Of a stretch of DNA of 7,416 bases, positions 1 through 7,416 are shown piece after piece. Both the position numbers and the translations under genes were made by a program. The stretch is from Bacteroidota bacterium. Lineage in GTDB: Bacteria; Bacteroidota; Bacteroidia; Chitinophagales; Chitinophagaceae. Each line of letters starts with the position of its first letter. The first letter of the stretch is position 1. The stretch is from positions 1 through 7,416 of the forward strand of contig JANYAL010000217.1 in assembly GCA_025361325.1 (NCBI GenBank), given 5' to 3'. The notes beneath the pieces were generated by a model that was not told where the DNA came from, ran no database searches, and saw nothing but the letters and a program-made list of their open reading frames with translations.

Positions 1-1428
<1,428 letters not shown>

Positions 1429-1567
1429 CCACCTGGAACATCCTTCGTAGCATTGAAGGAAAGTGGGAACCAGGAAGCGCTCAATTATTTTTAACAGACA
1501 TCAGGTGATGACCATAAAATAAAATTATTAACCTTTAAATGAAAGCCCTTTTGGGGGTGCGGCATCT
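1429..1567. other. Intergenic region between the GH109 and glycosylasparaginase genes
   Basis: This 139-bp gap holds an inverted repeat just after the GH109 stop, then an AT-rich stretch (about 1481-1540). No clear Bacteroidota promoter (TTTG with a TAnnTTTG element) is seen, although the AT-rich part is the natural place for one. A 22-codon frame starting at ATG 1539 overlaps the downstream gene out of frame and has no support as a gene. The GGGGGTG at 1553-1559 is the only G-rich run before the ATG at 1568 and is not a convincing ribosome binding site. Confidence 0.5.
1432..1474 (+). terminator. Nested inverted repeat after the GH109 gene, possible terminator or mRNA 3' structure
   Basis: The inner stem TCCTTC (1441-1446) pairs perfectly with GAAGGA (1455-1460) across an 8-base loop. 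An outer stem CCTGG (1432-1436) pairs with CCAGG (1470-1474) across an asymmetric internal loop. A T-rich stretch follows only from about 1485, too far away for a classical intrinsic terminator. It could be an inefficient terminator, an RNA-stabilising 3' end, or chance. It begins 4 bases after the stop codon. Confidence 0.35.
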
Positions 1568-2584
1568 ATGCTTAACAGAAGAAAATTCCTTCACCTCTCT
1601 GCACTAGCGGCACCACTGCTGGCGGCCAGACGATCATTTGCCAACAGCTTCGATGCAACTGTAACACCGATCGTGGTCTCTACCTGGGACAGCGGCATGG
1701 CGGTTAACGCCGAAGCCTGGAAAATACTCTCTGCCGGCGGCCGTTCACTGGATGCCGTTGAAGCAGGGGCACGGCAGATAGAAGATACAATCAACTGCTG
1801 CGTGGGGCTGGGCGGTTACCCCGACCGGGATGGCATCGTTACGCTCGACAGCTGTATCATGGATGAACATGCCAACTGCGGTGCGGTAGCCGGTATTGAG
1901 CGAATCAAACACCCCGTATCCGTAGCCCGGAAAGTGATGGAAATGACACCGCATGTTATACTCGTTGGTAACGGAGCCCAGCAGTTTGCCGTGGAGAACG
2001 GTTTCCCGCTGGAAAGCAGAGAGCTTTCTGAAGATGCCAAAAAAGCGTATGCCAACTGGCTGAAGAAAAATGAATATAAACCTGTTATCAATATCGAAAA
2101 TCAGAAGGAACATGGTCCCTTTGCTCCTAATTTTTTCGAGGACGGCACCGCCAATCACGATACCATGGGTCTGGTAGCCATGGACAAAAGGAATGACCTC
2201 TCCGGTGCGGTCACCACCAGCGGCATGGCCTTTAAAGTGCATGGCCGGGTGGGCGATTCACCCATCATCGGCGCCGGATTGTTCGTAGACAATGAAGTGG
2301 GGGCTGCCACCTCCAGCGGCGTAGGCGAAGAAGTGATCCGTATCTGTGGCACACACCTGGTCGTAGAATTCATGCGTCAGGGATATGCTCCCGAGATGGC
2401 CTGCATGAAGGCCGTTGAGCGAATTGTGAAAAGGGATAAAGCGAAGGCTAAGACACTCCAGGTGGGGTTCCTGGCCTTGAACAAAAAAGGACAATACGGC
2501 GCCTATGCCATACAGAAAGGGTTTGTATTTTCTGTGAAGAGTGAGAAAGAGAATATCGTTCATGAGTCGAAATACCTCATTTAA
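1568..2584 (+). CDS. N4-(beta-N-acetylglucosaminyl)-L-asparaginase (glycosylasparaginase), Tat-exported
   Basis: This 338-residue N-terminal nucleophile hydrolase cleaves the GlcNAc-Asn bond of glycoasparagines, the last step in N-glycoprotein breakdown. Residues 4-9 (RRKFLH), a hydrophobic stretch and an SFA end near residue 25 form a Tat-type signal, so it acts in the periplasm or outside. The autoproteolysis site is H197-D198-T199; cleavage before T199 would expose the nucleophilic threonine and give alpha and beta subunits. Mapped from memory onto the E. meningoseptica enzyme, the substrate-binding residues are W40, T217, R227 and D230 (in HGRVGDSP) and G251. The position matching its Thr203 is S250, a conservative change. 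NHDTMG and GRVGDSPIIGAG favour glycosylasparaginase over a generic isoaspartyl peptidase. The ATG at 1568 is kept because it places the twin arginines at the N-terminus. The next gene follows after 19 bp, suggesting co-transcription. Confidence 0.93.
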   Translation: MLNRRKFLHLSALAAPLLAARRSFANSFDATVTPIVVSTWDSGMAVNAEAWKILSAGGRSLDAVEAGARQIEDTINCCVGLGGYPDRDGIVTLDSCIMDEHANCGAVAGIERIKHPVSVARKVMEMTPHVILVGNGAQQFAVENGFPLESRELSEDAKKAYANWLKKNEYKPVINIENQKEHGPFAPNFFEDGTANHDTMGLVAMDKRNDLSGAVTTSGMAFKVHGRVGDSPIIGAGLFVDNEVGAATSSGVGEEVIRICGTHLVVEFMRQGYAPEMACMKAVERIVKRDKAKAKTLQVGFLALNKKGQYGAYAIQKGFVFSVKSEKENIVHESKYLI

Positions 2585-2603
2585 TTGAAAAGTCAGTAAC
2601 ACC

Positions 2604-3335
2604 ATGCCCCGCTCCCTCGAAATAATAGGTTTCAACATCGAAAGCTGCGGGATTGCCCAGCTGGCCGGTGCGCACCGGATAGAACTCTGCGATAACCCCG
2701 CCGAAGGTGGCACCACCCCCTCCTATGGATTCATCAAAGCCGCCCGGAAGAAATTACATATTCCCTTGTATCCCATCATCCGTCCACGGGGTGGAGATTT
2801 CCTGTATAGGGATGAAGAGTACAGGATCATGAGGACCGATGTGGGCATCTGCAAGTCATTGGGATGTGATGGCGTGGTTATCGGAATGCTGCAGGCAGAC
2901 GGTACTGTGGATGTAGAACGTTGCAGGCATCTGGTGGAACTGGCCTATCCCATGGAAGTTACTTTCCACCGGGCATTCGACCGGACGAAGGATCCGTTCC
3001 AGGCCATGGAAGATATCATCAGCATCGGTTGTGAACGGATTCTAACCTCGGGACAACAGCCCCATGCCCAGGATGGAGCCGTACTGATCAAACAACTGAT
3101 CGAAAAGGCAGCAGAAAGGATCATCATCATGCCGGGCAGTGGTGTACGCTCAGATAATATTGTGGCTCTTGCAGAGAAGACCGGGGCCATAGAATTTCAT
3201 AGTTCCGCCAGGATCCGGACTGGCAGTATGATGCGTTATATGAATGAAGGGCTGAAAGAGAAGCTTGAAAAGGTTTCTGTGGATGAAGCTGAGATCAGGA
3301 ACCTTATCGCTGCACTGCACCATCCCATAGCATGA
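2604..3335 (+). CDS. cutC: CutC-family TIM-barrel protein
   Basis: This 243-residue protein has the full set of CutC-family signatures: RIELCDNPAEGGTTPS (25-40), RPRGGDF (60-66), DGVVIGML (89-96), VTFHRAFD (119-126), ILTSG (146-150), IMPGSG (175-180) and EFHSSA (197-202). These mark the strand ends of a beta/alpha barrel. There is no signal peptide, so it is cytoplasmic, unlike its neighbours. The family is annotated as copper homeostasis, but a biochemical activity for bacterial CutC is not established. The cysteine usually found near the N-terminus (in the family pattern LEVC) appears to be Ile8 here, while C29 is kept; C15 is nearby. The gene lies 19 bp after the glycosylasparaginase, and its TGA overlaps a possible ATG of the beta-mannosidase frame. 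That packing suggests a part in glycoconjugate catabolism; the function itself is inference. Confidence 0.9.
   Translation: MPRSLEIIGFNIESCGIAQLAGAHRIELCDNPAEGGTTPSYGFIKAARKKLHIPLYPIIRPRGGDFLYRDEEYRIMRTDVGICKSLGCDGVVIGMLQADGTVDVERCRHLVELAYPMEVTFHRAFDRTKDPFQAMEDIISIGCERILTSGQQPHAQDGAVLIKQLIEKAAERIIIMPGSGVRSDNIVALAEKTGAIEFHSSARIRTGSMMRYMNEGLKEKLEKVSVDEAEIRNLIAALHHPIA
3332..3335 (+). promoter_or_regulatory. ATGA start/stop overlap between cutC and the beta-mannosidase frame
   Basis: The cutC stop TGA (3333-3335) overlaps an ATG (3332-3334) that is in frame with the beta-mannosidase. If used, it would couple translation of the two genes and add 13 residues before the signal peptide. The ATG at 3371 gives a cleaner secretion signal, so this overlap may only bring terminating ribosomes near the real start. 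Confidence 0.4.
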
Positions 3336-3370
3336 CAAAACAATATGCGTATCCAAATACATGGGTATCA

Positions 3371-5362
3371 ATGAAATCAGTATCAATTTTCTTCCTCATT
3401 TTTCTTCTTGCCCGGGTAACGCCTGCACAAACAACCTCCATAGAACTCAACACCTACTGGCAATTCTATCACCCCGAAAATAAGAAATGGTACAAGGCAA
3501 CCGTGCCCGGCACCATACACACCGATCTGCTCGATAATAAACTGATACCCGACCCCTATGACCGCGACAATGAAGCCAAACTGCAGTGGATCGGGGAACG
3601 CGACTGGGAATACCGCACCAGCTTTGACGTGGATGCCGCAACCTTTGCCAAACAGCATATTGTACTGCAGTTTGACGGACTGGACACTTACGCCGACGTA
3701 TACCTGAATGGTACTTGCATCCTGCAGGCCGATAATATGTTCCGGGGATGGGGGATACAAGTGAAGAAGCTCTTAAGGAGAACAAAGAACCTGCTCTCCA
3801 TACACTTCTATTCCGCACAACGAAAAGCAGACTCCCTGGCCAGGGCCATGCTACCCCTTGTATTGCCGGACAATAACCGGGTATTTGTCCGAAAAGCACA
3901 ATACCATTTTGGGTGGGATTGGGGACCCAAATTCGTAACCTGCGGCATCTGGAAAAAGATAAAACTTGAATCCTGGAATGGTCCCCGGTTTTGGGTGTAT
4001 TACAGGGGAAATACCAATACCGTCAGGCTGGTACAAAATAAAGACACATCAGGAACATCGTTTTATTTTGAAAAAGACGGTACACCCATATACTGTAAGG
4101 GAGCAAACTGGATACCCGGCGATATGTTCCTGCCCCGTTTAACAAAGGCCGATTACCGCAGGATGCTGCAAAGCGCCAAAGATGCCAACATGAACATGCT
4201 GCGCGTATGGGGCGGCGGTATCTATGAGGATGATGCCTTTTATGATCTCTGCGATTCCCTGGGCATCATGGTCTGGCAGGACCTGATGTTCGCCGGCGGC
4301 ATGGTACCGGGAGATGAACATTTCTTTAACAATGTTCATGAAGAGATCAAATACCAGCTCAACCGACTGGGTCACCATCCCTGTATCGTGCTCTGGTGTG
4401 GCAATAACGAGGTAGACGAGGCCTGGCATAACTGGGGCTGGCAGCAAGATTTTAAACTGCATGGCATTGATTCGGCAAGGGTATGGCACAACTATGAACG
4501 TATGTTCAAAGACAGTATACCCAAATGGATACACGAAAACGATGGCAACAGACCCTATATCTCCACTTCCCCGATGCATGGCTGGGGACATGCCGAAAGT
4601 ATGACCGAAGGCGACAGTCACTACTGGGGACTCTGGTGGGGACTGGAGGACTGGGAAATATTCAAAACCAGGACTGGAAGATTCATCAGCGAATACGGTA
4701 TGCAATCCATGCCCAACTGGAATACGTGTACCAGTTTTACCCTGCCCGGCGACAGGATCCTGAACTCCCCCATCATCCAGGCCCATCAGAAAGCCGTGAA
4801 CGGATTCAATAAAATAGATCATTATCTTACCCGCTATTTTACCGACGCCTCAACACTTTCAAAGCTCACCCTGGAAGAATATAGTTACCTGACACAGTGT
4901 ATGCAGTATTATATCCTTAAAAATGCAATCGCCGTACAACGCAGTCAATATCCCCGCAATATGGGAACCCTCCTCTGGCAATTGAACGACTGCTGGCCCG
5001 TAGCCAGTTGGAGCATCACAGATTACAGCAGGCAGCCCAAGGCGGCCTGGTATGCAGTTAAAGAAGCGTACCGGAATGATGTGCTGCCGGCTGCAGATAC
5101 CGTATATCCAAAGGACCTGAAGTTGGAAAAGCCAATATTCACAATGGAATTAACGAACAACATCTTAACCATCAAGAGCAGTAAAGACGCAAAATATGTT
5201 TGTGTGTCCCGGAATGATAATACCTCATTTTGTTCAGATAATTATTTTGACATGAAAGCGGGCGAGATAAAAACGGTATTTATACAAAAGGGAGTAAAGA
5301 TCAGGAATCATGCATCGGATCTGAAAATAAAATCTTTATACGATGTATTAAAAGCAAAATAG
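3371..5362 (+). CDS. Exported GH2 beta-mannosidase lacking two Ig-like domains
   Basis: This is a family 2 exo-beta-mannosidase, expected to remove beta-linked mannose such as the core mannose of N-glycans. I chose ATG 3371 because it gives a compact Sec signal (MKSVSIFFLIFLLARVTPAQ); the frame is open from ATG 3332, which would add 13 residues. Numbering from 3371 (663 residues): the N-terminal jelly-roll sugar-binding domain is about 22-200, with FGWDWGPK near 180-187 and GIW at 192-194. The catalytic barrel starts near KGAN (243-246). The acid/base is E347 in WCGNNE and the nucleophile E441 in SEYG; MGTLLWQLND (531-540) closes the barrel. A C-terminal Ig-like domain containing DNYFDMKAGE ends the protein. 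Family members are usually about 820-880 residues. Here the Ig-like domain between jelly roll and barrel is reduced to about 204-217, and the first domain after the barrel is gone near 569-583. The catalytic core is intact, so it may be active; exo-mannosidase specificity is inferred from similarity to BtMan2A. Confidence 0.9.
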   Translation: MKSVSIFFLIFLLARVTPAQTTSIELNTYWQFYHPENKKWYKATVPGTIHTDLLDNKLIPDPYDRDNEAKLQWIGERDWEYRTSFDVDAATFAKQHIVLQFDGLDTYADVYLNGTCILQADNMFRGWGIQVKKLLRRTKNLLSIHFYSAQRKADSLARAMLPLVLPDNNRVFVRKAQYHFGWDWGPKFVTCGIWKKIKLESWNGPRFWVYYRGNTNTVRLVQNKDTSGTSFYFEKDGTPIYCKGANWIPGDMFLPRLTKADYRRMLQSAKDANMNMLRVWGGGIYEDDAFYDLCDSLGIMVWQDLMFAGGMVPGDEHFFNNVHEEIKYQLNRLGHHPCIVLWCGNNEVDEAWHNWGWQQDFKLHGIDSARVWHNYERMFKDSIPKWIHENDGNRPYISTSPMHGWGHAESMTEGDSHYWGLWWGLEDWEIFKTRTGRFISEYGMQSMPNWNTCTSFTLPGDRILNSPIIQAHQKAVNGFNKIDHYLTRYFTDASTLSKLTLEEYSYLTQCMQYYILKNAIAVQRSQYPRNMGTLLWQLNDCWPVASWSITDYSRQPKAAWYAVKEAYRNDVLPAADTVYPKDLKLEKPIFTMELTNNILTIKSSKDAKYVCVSRNDNTSFCSDNYFDMKAGEIKTVFIQKGVKIRNHASDLKIKSLYDVLKAK

Positions 5363-5373
5363 AAATCAAAAGC

Positions 5374-5402
5374 CGGTTTGCCCTTCCTGAAGGGGAGAAC
5401 CG
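5374..5402 (+). terminator. Two-part stem-loop after the beta-mannosidase gene
   Basis: The inner stem CCCTTC (5381-5386) pairs with GAAGGG (5389-5394), and an outer stem CGGTT (5374-5378) pairs with AACCG (5398-5402) across a small asymmetric internal loop. It starts 11 bases after the stop codon, a position typical of a 3'-end structure. There is no T-run on the + strand, so it is not a standard intrinsic terminator; it may protect the upstream mRNA or attenuate read-through. Confidence 0.4.
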
Positions 5403-5409
5403 ACAAAGC

Positions 5410-5425
5410 CTTCCGTCAACGGAAG
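5410..5425 (+). repeat. Perfect short hairpin, 6-bp stem with a TCAA loop
   Basis: CTTCCG (5410-5415) pairs perfectly with CGGAAG (5420-5425) around a 4-base loop. It lies 7 bases after the preceding stem-loop, so the two may form a tandem structure or be an operator-like dyad upstream of GH35. No T-run follows. Function is unknown. Confidence 0.35.
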
Positions 5426-5523
5426 TGATACTGACTACTTACCTTTTGTAACTTTAATCAGCGGAGAGATACACCAGGTTCGCCAGGAAGAAAAACACTT
5501 GCTTTATAACCTAATGCATATTT

Positions 5524-7323
5524 ATGAAAAGTATATTATTATTACTATTTACAATTTTTACATGCAAAGGATTTTCACAAATACATAGCTTCTCATTAAC
5601 CAGGTCGGATTTCCTCCTCGATGGCAAACCCTTCCAGATCATCAGCGGGGAAATGCACCCCGCCCGTATACCACGGGAATACTGGCGTCAACGCATACAG
5701 ATGGCCAGGGCCATGGGATGCAATACTATTGCAGCCTATATTTTCTGGAATTACCAGGAACAAAAAGAAGGGGAATTCGATTTTCGTACCGGCAATAAAG
5801 ATGTTGCAACGTTTATCCGTACCTGCCAGGACGAAGGCATGTGGGTGCTGCTGCGGCCGGGGCCCTATGTCTGCGCAGAATGGGACCTGGGAGGTATACC
5901 CCCTTACCTGTTGAAATACCCCGACATCAAATTACGGTGTATGGACAGCCGTTATATGGCAGCCGTGGATAAATACATTACGCACCTGGCGAAAGAACTG
6001 GCCCCGCTGCAGTGCATCCATGGCGGACCAATATTGATGGTACAGATTGAGAACGAATACGGCAGTTACGGCAATGATATGAATTACCTGAAGGCCCTGC
6101 GCAGGGCATGGATCCGTAACGGCATCAAAGTGCCCTTCTATACCGCCGACGGTGCTACGCCGTTTATGCTTGAGGCAGGGCACCTGAAGGGAACGGCCAT
6201 CGGCCTCGACAGCGGCAGCAATGACGGGGATTTTGAACAGGCAGGCAAAGCAGACCCGGATGTGCCGGCATTCAGCAGCGAAACCTACCCCGGCTGGCTT
6301 ACCCATTGGGGCGAGACATGGCAGCACCCCGATACCAACGACCTGAAGAAGGAAATGGAATATCTCCTGCAGCATAAGAAATCATTCAACCTCTATGTTG
6401 TACACGGAGGCACCAATTTTGGCTTTACCGCCGGGGCTAATGCCTTTTCAGGCACCCAATACCAACCGCACGTAACGAGTTACGATTATGATGCGCCGAT
6501 CAATGAACAGGGACAGCCCACCCCGAAATATTTCATGCTGCGCAACCTGATCGCAAAGTATACCGGTCACCAGTTACCCGGGCTGCCGCAAGTGATCCCT
6601 GTCATAGTGATCCCGCCCATACCCATGAGCGCTTTCAGTTCTATATGGGATTATTTACCCGCTCCCCGGTTCTCTGTGCAACCCAAACCCATGGAAGCCT
6701 TCGGCCAGAACCAGGGACTGATGCTGTACAGGACAAAACTGATTGGCCACAAGAGCGGAAAGCTGACCATCACCGCGCCGCATGACTTTGCCCTTGTCTT
6801 TATTGACGGAAAATTCATCGATACTGTTTACCGGGATGGTGGAAAATGGACGGTGGAACTGCCTAAATCAAACAGCACCGAGCCCGTTCTTGACATATTA
6901 ATGGAGGGTATGGGACATATCAACTTCGCTCAGTACATGATGGATCCAAAGGGCATTACGGAAAGGGTGACCCTGAACGGGATGACACTCATGAACTGGG
7001 ATATTTACCCCTTACCCATGGATGAACATTTCCTGACCCATATCGCCGGAACGGACAAATTGAGTACCGGCAGGAAGGGCATTTTTTTTAAAGGCCGTTT
7101 CCACCTCGCCTCAACCGGTGATACCTATATTGACATGCATAATTACAGGAAAGGCATGGTATATGTCAACGGCCATAACCTGGGCCGCTTTTGGAACAAG
7201 GGCCCCCAGCAACGCTTATTTTGTCCGGCACCATGGCTCAAAAAGGGTGATAATGAGATCATCGTATTTGACCTCCTGCAAACAGAGGCAAAGGAGATCA
7301 ATGGTGAGAAGACACCTGAATGA
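5524..7323 (+). CDS. Exported GH35 beta-galactosidase
   Basis: This 599-residue protein is a family 35 retaining beta-galactosidase, expected to remove terminal beta-galactose from oligosaccharides or glycoproteins. Residues 1-18 (MKSILLLLFTIFTCKGFS) form a Sec signal; C14 lacks a proper lipobox, so a lipoprotein is unlikely. The barrel begins at about residue 25 with FLLDGKPFQIISGEMHPARIP (30-50) and includes RPGPYVCAEWDLGG (111-124). The acid/base is E178 in QIENEYG and the nucleophile is E253 in SSETYPGWLTHWGE. GGTNFGF (295-301) and TSYDYDAPINEQG (318-330) are further family signatures. After a Pro-rich linker (about 350-370), two beta-rich domains follow, the last with VYVNGHNLGRFWNKGPQQ (547-564). 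Length fits the single-chain GLB1-like type and nothing is truncated. The start is chosen for its signal peptide; no Shine-Dalgarno is seen. It lies 161 bp after the beta-mannosidase, so operon membership is uncertain. The linkage cleaved cannot be decided from sequence. Confidence 0.93.
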   Translation: MKSILLLLFTIFTCKGFSQIHSFSLTRSDFLLDGKPFQIISGEMHPARIPREYWRQRIQMARAMGCNTIAAYIFWNYQEQKEGEFDFRTGNKDVATFIRTCQDEGMWVLLRPGPYVCAEWDLGGIPPYLLKYPDIKLRCMDSRYMAAVDKYITHLAKELAPLQCIHGGPILMVQIENEYGSYGNDMNYLKALRRAWIRNGIKVPFYTADGATPFMLEAGHLKGTAIGLDSGSNDGDFEQAGKADPDVPAFSSETYPGWLTHWGETWQHPDTNDLKKEMEYLLQHKKSFNLYVVHGGTNFGFTAGANAFSGTQYQPHVTSYDYDAPINEQGQPTPKYFMLRNLIAKYTGHQLPGLPQVIPVIVIPPIPMSAFSSIWDYLPAPRFSVQPKPMEAFGQNQGLMLYRTKLIGHKSGKLTITAPHDFALVFIDGKFIDTVYRDGGKWTVELPKSNSTEPVLDILMEGMGHINFAQYMMDPKGITERVTLNGMTLMNWDIYPLPMDEHFLTHIAGTDKLSTGRKGIFFKGRFHLASTGDTYIDMHNYRKGMVYVNGHNLGRFWNKGPQQRLFCPAPWLKKGDNEIIVFDLLQTEAKEINGEKTPE

Positions 7324-7345
7324 TCTATTACATTTTTTTTCAATG

Positions 7346-7416
7346 TTAACGATACAGCAAGTACCCTTGGTTCCGGGGACCCTTTTTAGCTTCCGGTATT
7401 ACCAGGAAGGGCTCAA
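7346..7416 (-). CDS. Possible C-terminal end of a convergent gene (partial)
   Basis: On the minus strand, a frame open from the window edge runs 22 codons to a TAA at 7348-7346. It reads EPFLVIPEAKKGPRNQGYLLYR, whose charged tail and final basic residue look like a natural protein end. It would converge on GH35. A competing + strand frame from ATG 7343 is also open to the edge, and the stretch also contains inverted repeats, so this is only a candidate. No family is recognised. Confidence 0.2.
   Translation of the reverse strand, partial: EPFLVIPEAKKGPRNQGYLLYR
7369..7387 (+). terminator. Weak intrinsic-terminator-like hairpin after GH35
   Basis: GGTT (7369-7372) can pair with GACC (7378-7381), with one G-T pair and a GC-rich loop, followed almost directly by TTTTT (7383-7387). 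It lies 46 bases after the GH35 stop. The stem is short, so termination may be weak; a T8 run at 7333-7340 sits upstream without a clear stem of its own. Confidence 0.3.
7390..7409. repeat. Near-perfect inverted repeat close to the right edge
   Basis: CTTCC-GGTA (7390-7398) pairs with TACC-(A)-GGAAG (7400-7409), interrupted only by a bulged A and centred on T7399. It could be part of the GH35 3' end or an operator-like dyad for a gene beyond the edge. It overlaps the possible minus-strand partial frame, so one of the two readings may be coincidental. Confidence 0.35.

Larger units (their letters stand above)
5363..5523. other. Intergenic region with two hairpins before the GH35 gene
   Basis: This 161-bp gap has two inverted repeats in its first 65 bases, followed by an AT-richer stretch leading to the GH35 start. 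TACCTTTT followed by G at 5440-5448 resembles the Bacteroidota -7 element, but no matching upstream TTTG was found at the expected distance, so I do not call a promoter. No small gene is evident. The spacing suggests GH35 could be transcribed or regulated separately from the genes before it. Confidence 0.45.

Noticed and set aside
1539..1607. 22-codon frame (MKALLGVRHL...) as a possible leader peptide before the glycosylasparaginase
   Set aside because: It runs out of frame into the downstream gene, lacks a ribosome binding site and has no regulatory-peptide signature such as codon runs.
1745..2242. 165-codon minus strand frame inside the glycosylasparaginase gene
   Set aside because: Antisense shadow of a gene whose catalytic and autoprocessing residues are intact.
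4525..4812. 95-codon + strand frame inside the beta-mannosidase gene
   Set aside because: Out of frame with a real gene, no recognisable family; the + strand protein here has clear GH2 motifs including the nucleophile.
4139..4822. 227-codon open frame on the minus strand inside the beta-mannosidase gene
   Set aside because: It lies wholly within the conserved catalytic region of a well-supported gene, has no recognisable domain, and its composition fits an antisense shadow.
5380..5389. GCCCTTCCTG, repeated in inverted orientation at 7403-7412, as a possible pair of mobile-element ends
   Set aside because: Only 10 bases match, the copies enclose a complete GH35 gene with no transposase or target duplication, and each lies inside its own local hairpin; chance is sufficient.
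5440..5448. TACCTTTTG as a Bacteroidota -7 promoter element for GH35
   Set aside because: One base off the TAnnTTTG consensus and no TTTG at the expected upstream distance; too weak to call.
5621..5914. 97-codon + strand frame inside the GH35 gene
   Set aside because: Overlaps conserved GH35 barrel sequence in another frame and has no support of its own.

Overview
The window reads as a piece of a Bacteroidota chromosome, most like Chitinophagaceae or a related Sphingobacteriia/Flavobacteriia-type lineage. The evidence is indirect. Start codons sit in AT-rich context without clear Shine-Dalgarno sequences, base composition is moderate, the proteins have typical exported-enzyme N-termini, and two of them closely resemble (from memory) characterised enzymes of Elizabethkingia meningoseptica. 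No rRNA or marker gene is present to fix the taxon.

Layout: five complete genes, all on the + strand, fill almost the whole window. (1) 40-1428: Tat-exported GH109 NAD-dependent alpha-N-acetylgalactosaminidase-like protein. (2) 1568-2584: Tat-exported glycosylasparaginase. (3) 2604-3335: CutC-family TIM-barrel protein, cytoplasmic. (4) about 3371-5362: exported GH2 beta-mannosidase that is unusually short. (5) 5524-7323: exported GH35 beta-galactosidase. Genes 2-3-4 are tightly packed (19-bp gap, then a start/stop overlap or a gap of about 35 bp) and look like one transcription unit. Gaps of 139 bp and 161 bp, both carrying inverted repeats, separate that core from genes 1 and 5. The last 93 bases hold stem-loops and ambiguous open frames that run off the edge.

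Together the genes look like an exo-acting glycoprotein (glycoasparagine) catabolism cluster. GH35 would remove terminal beta-galactose, GH109 terminal alpha-GalNAc, and the beta-mannosidase the core Man-beta-1,4-GlcNAc mannose of N-glycans. The glycosylasparaginase would split the final GlcNAc-Asn bond. There is no SusC/SusD pair, regulator, alpha-mannosidase or endoglycosidase here, so the window is either a satellite locus or part of a larger one.

Two points deserve attention. The beta-mannosidase appears to lack two separate accessory Ig-like domains while keeping both catalytic glutamates and its last domain. The CutC protein is embedded between glycoasparagine enzymes and appears to lack one of the two cysteines proposed to bind copper in the human homologue, which suggests a role in glycan catabolism rather than copper handling.
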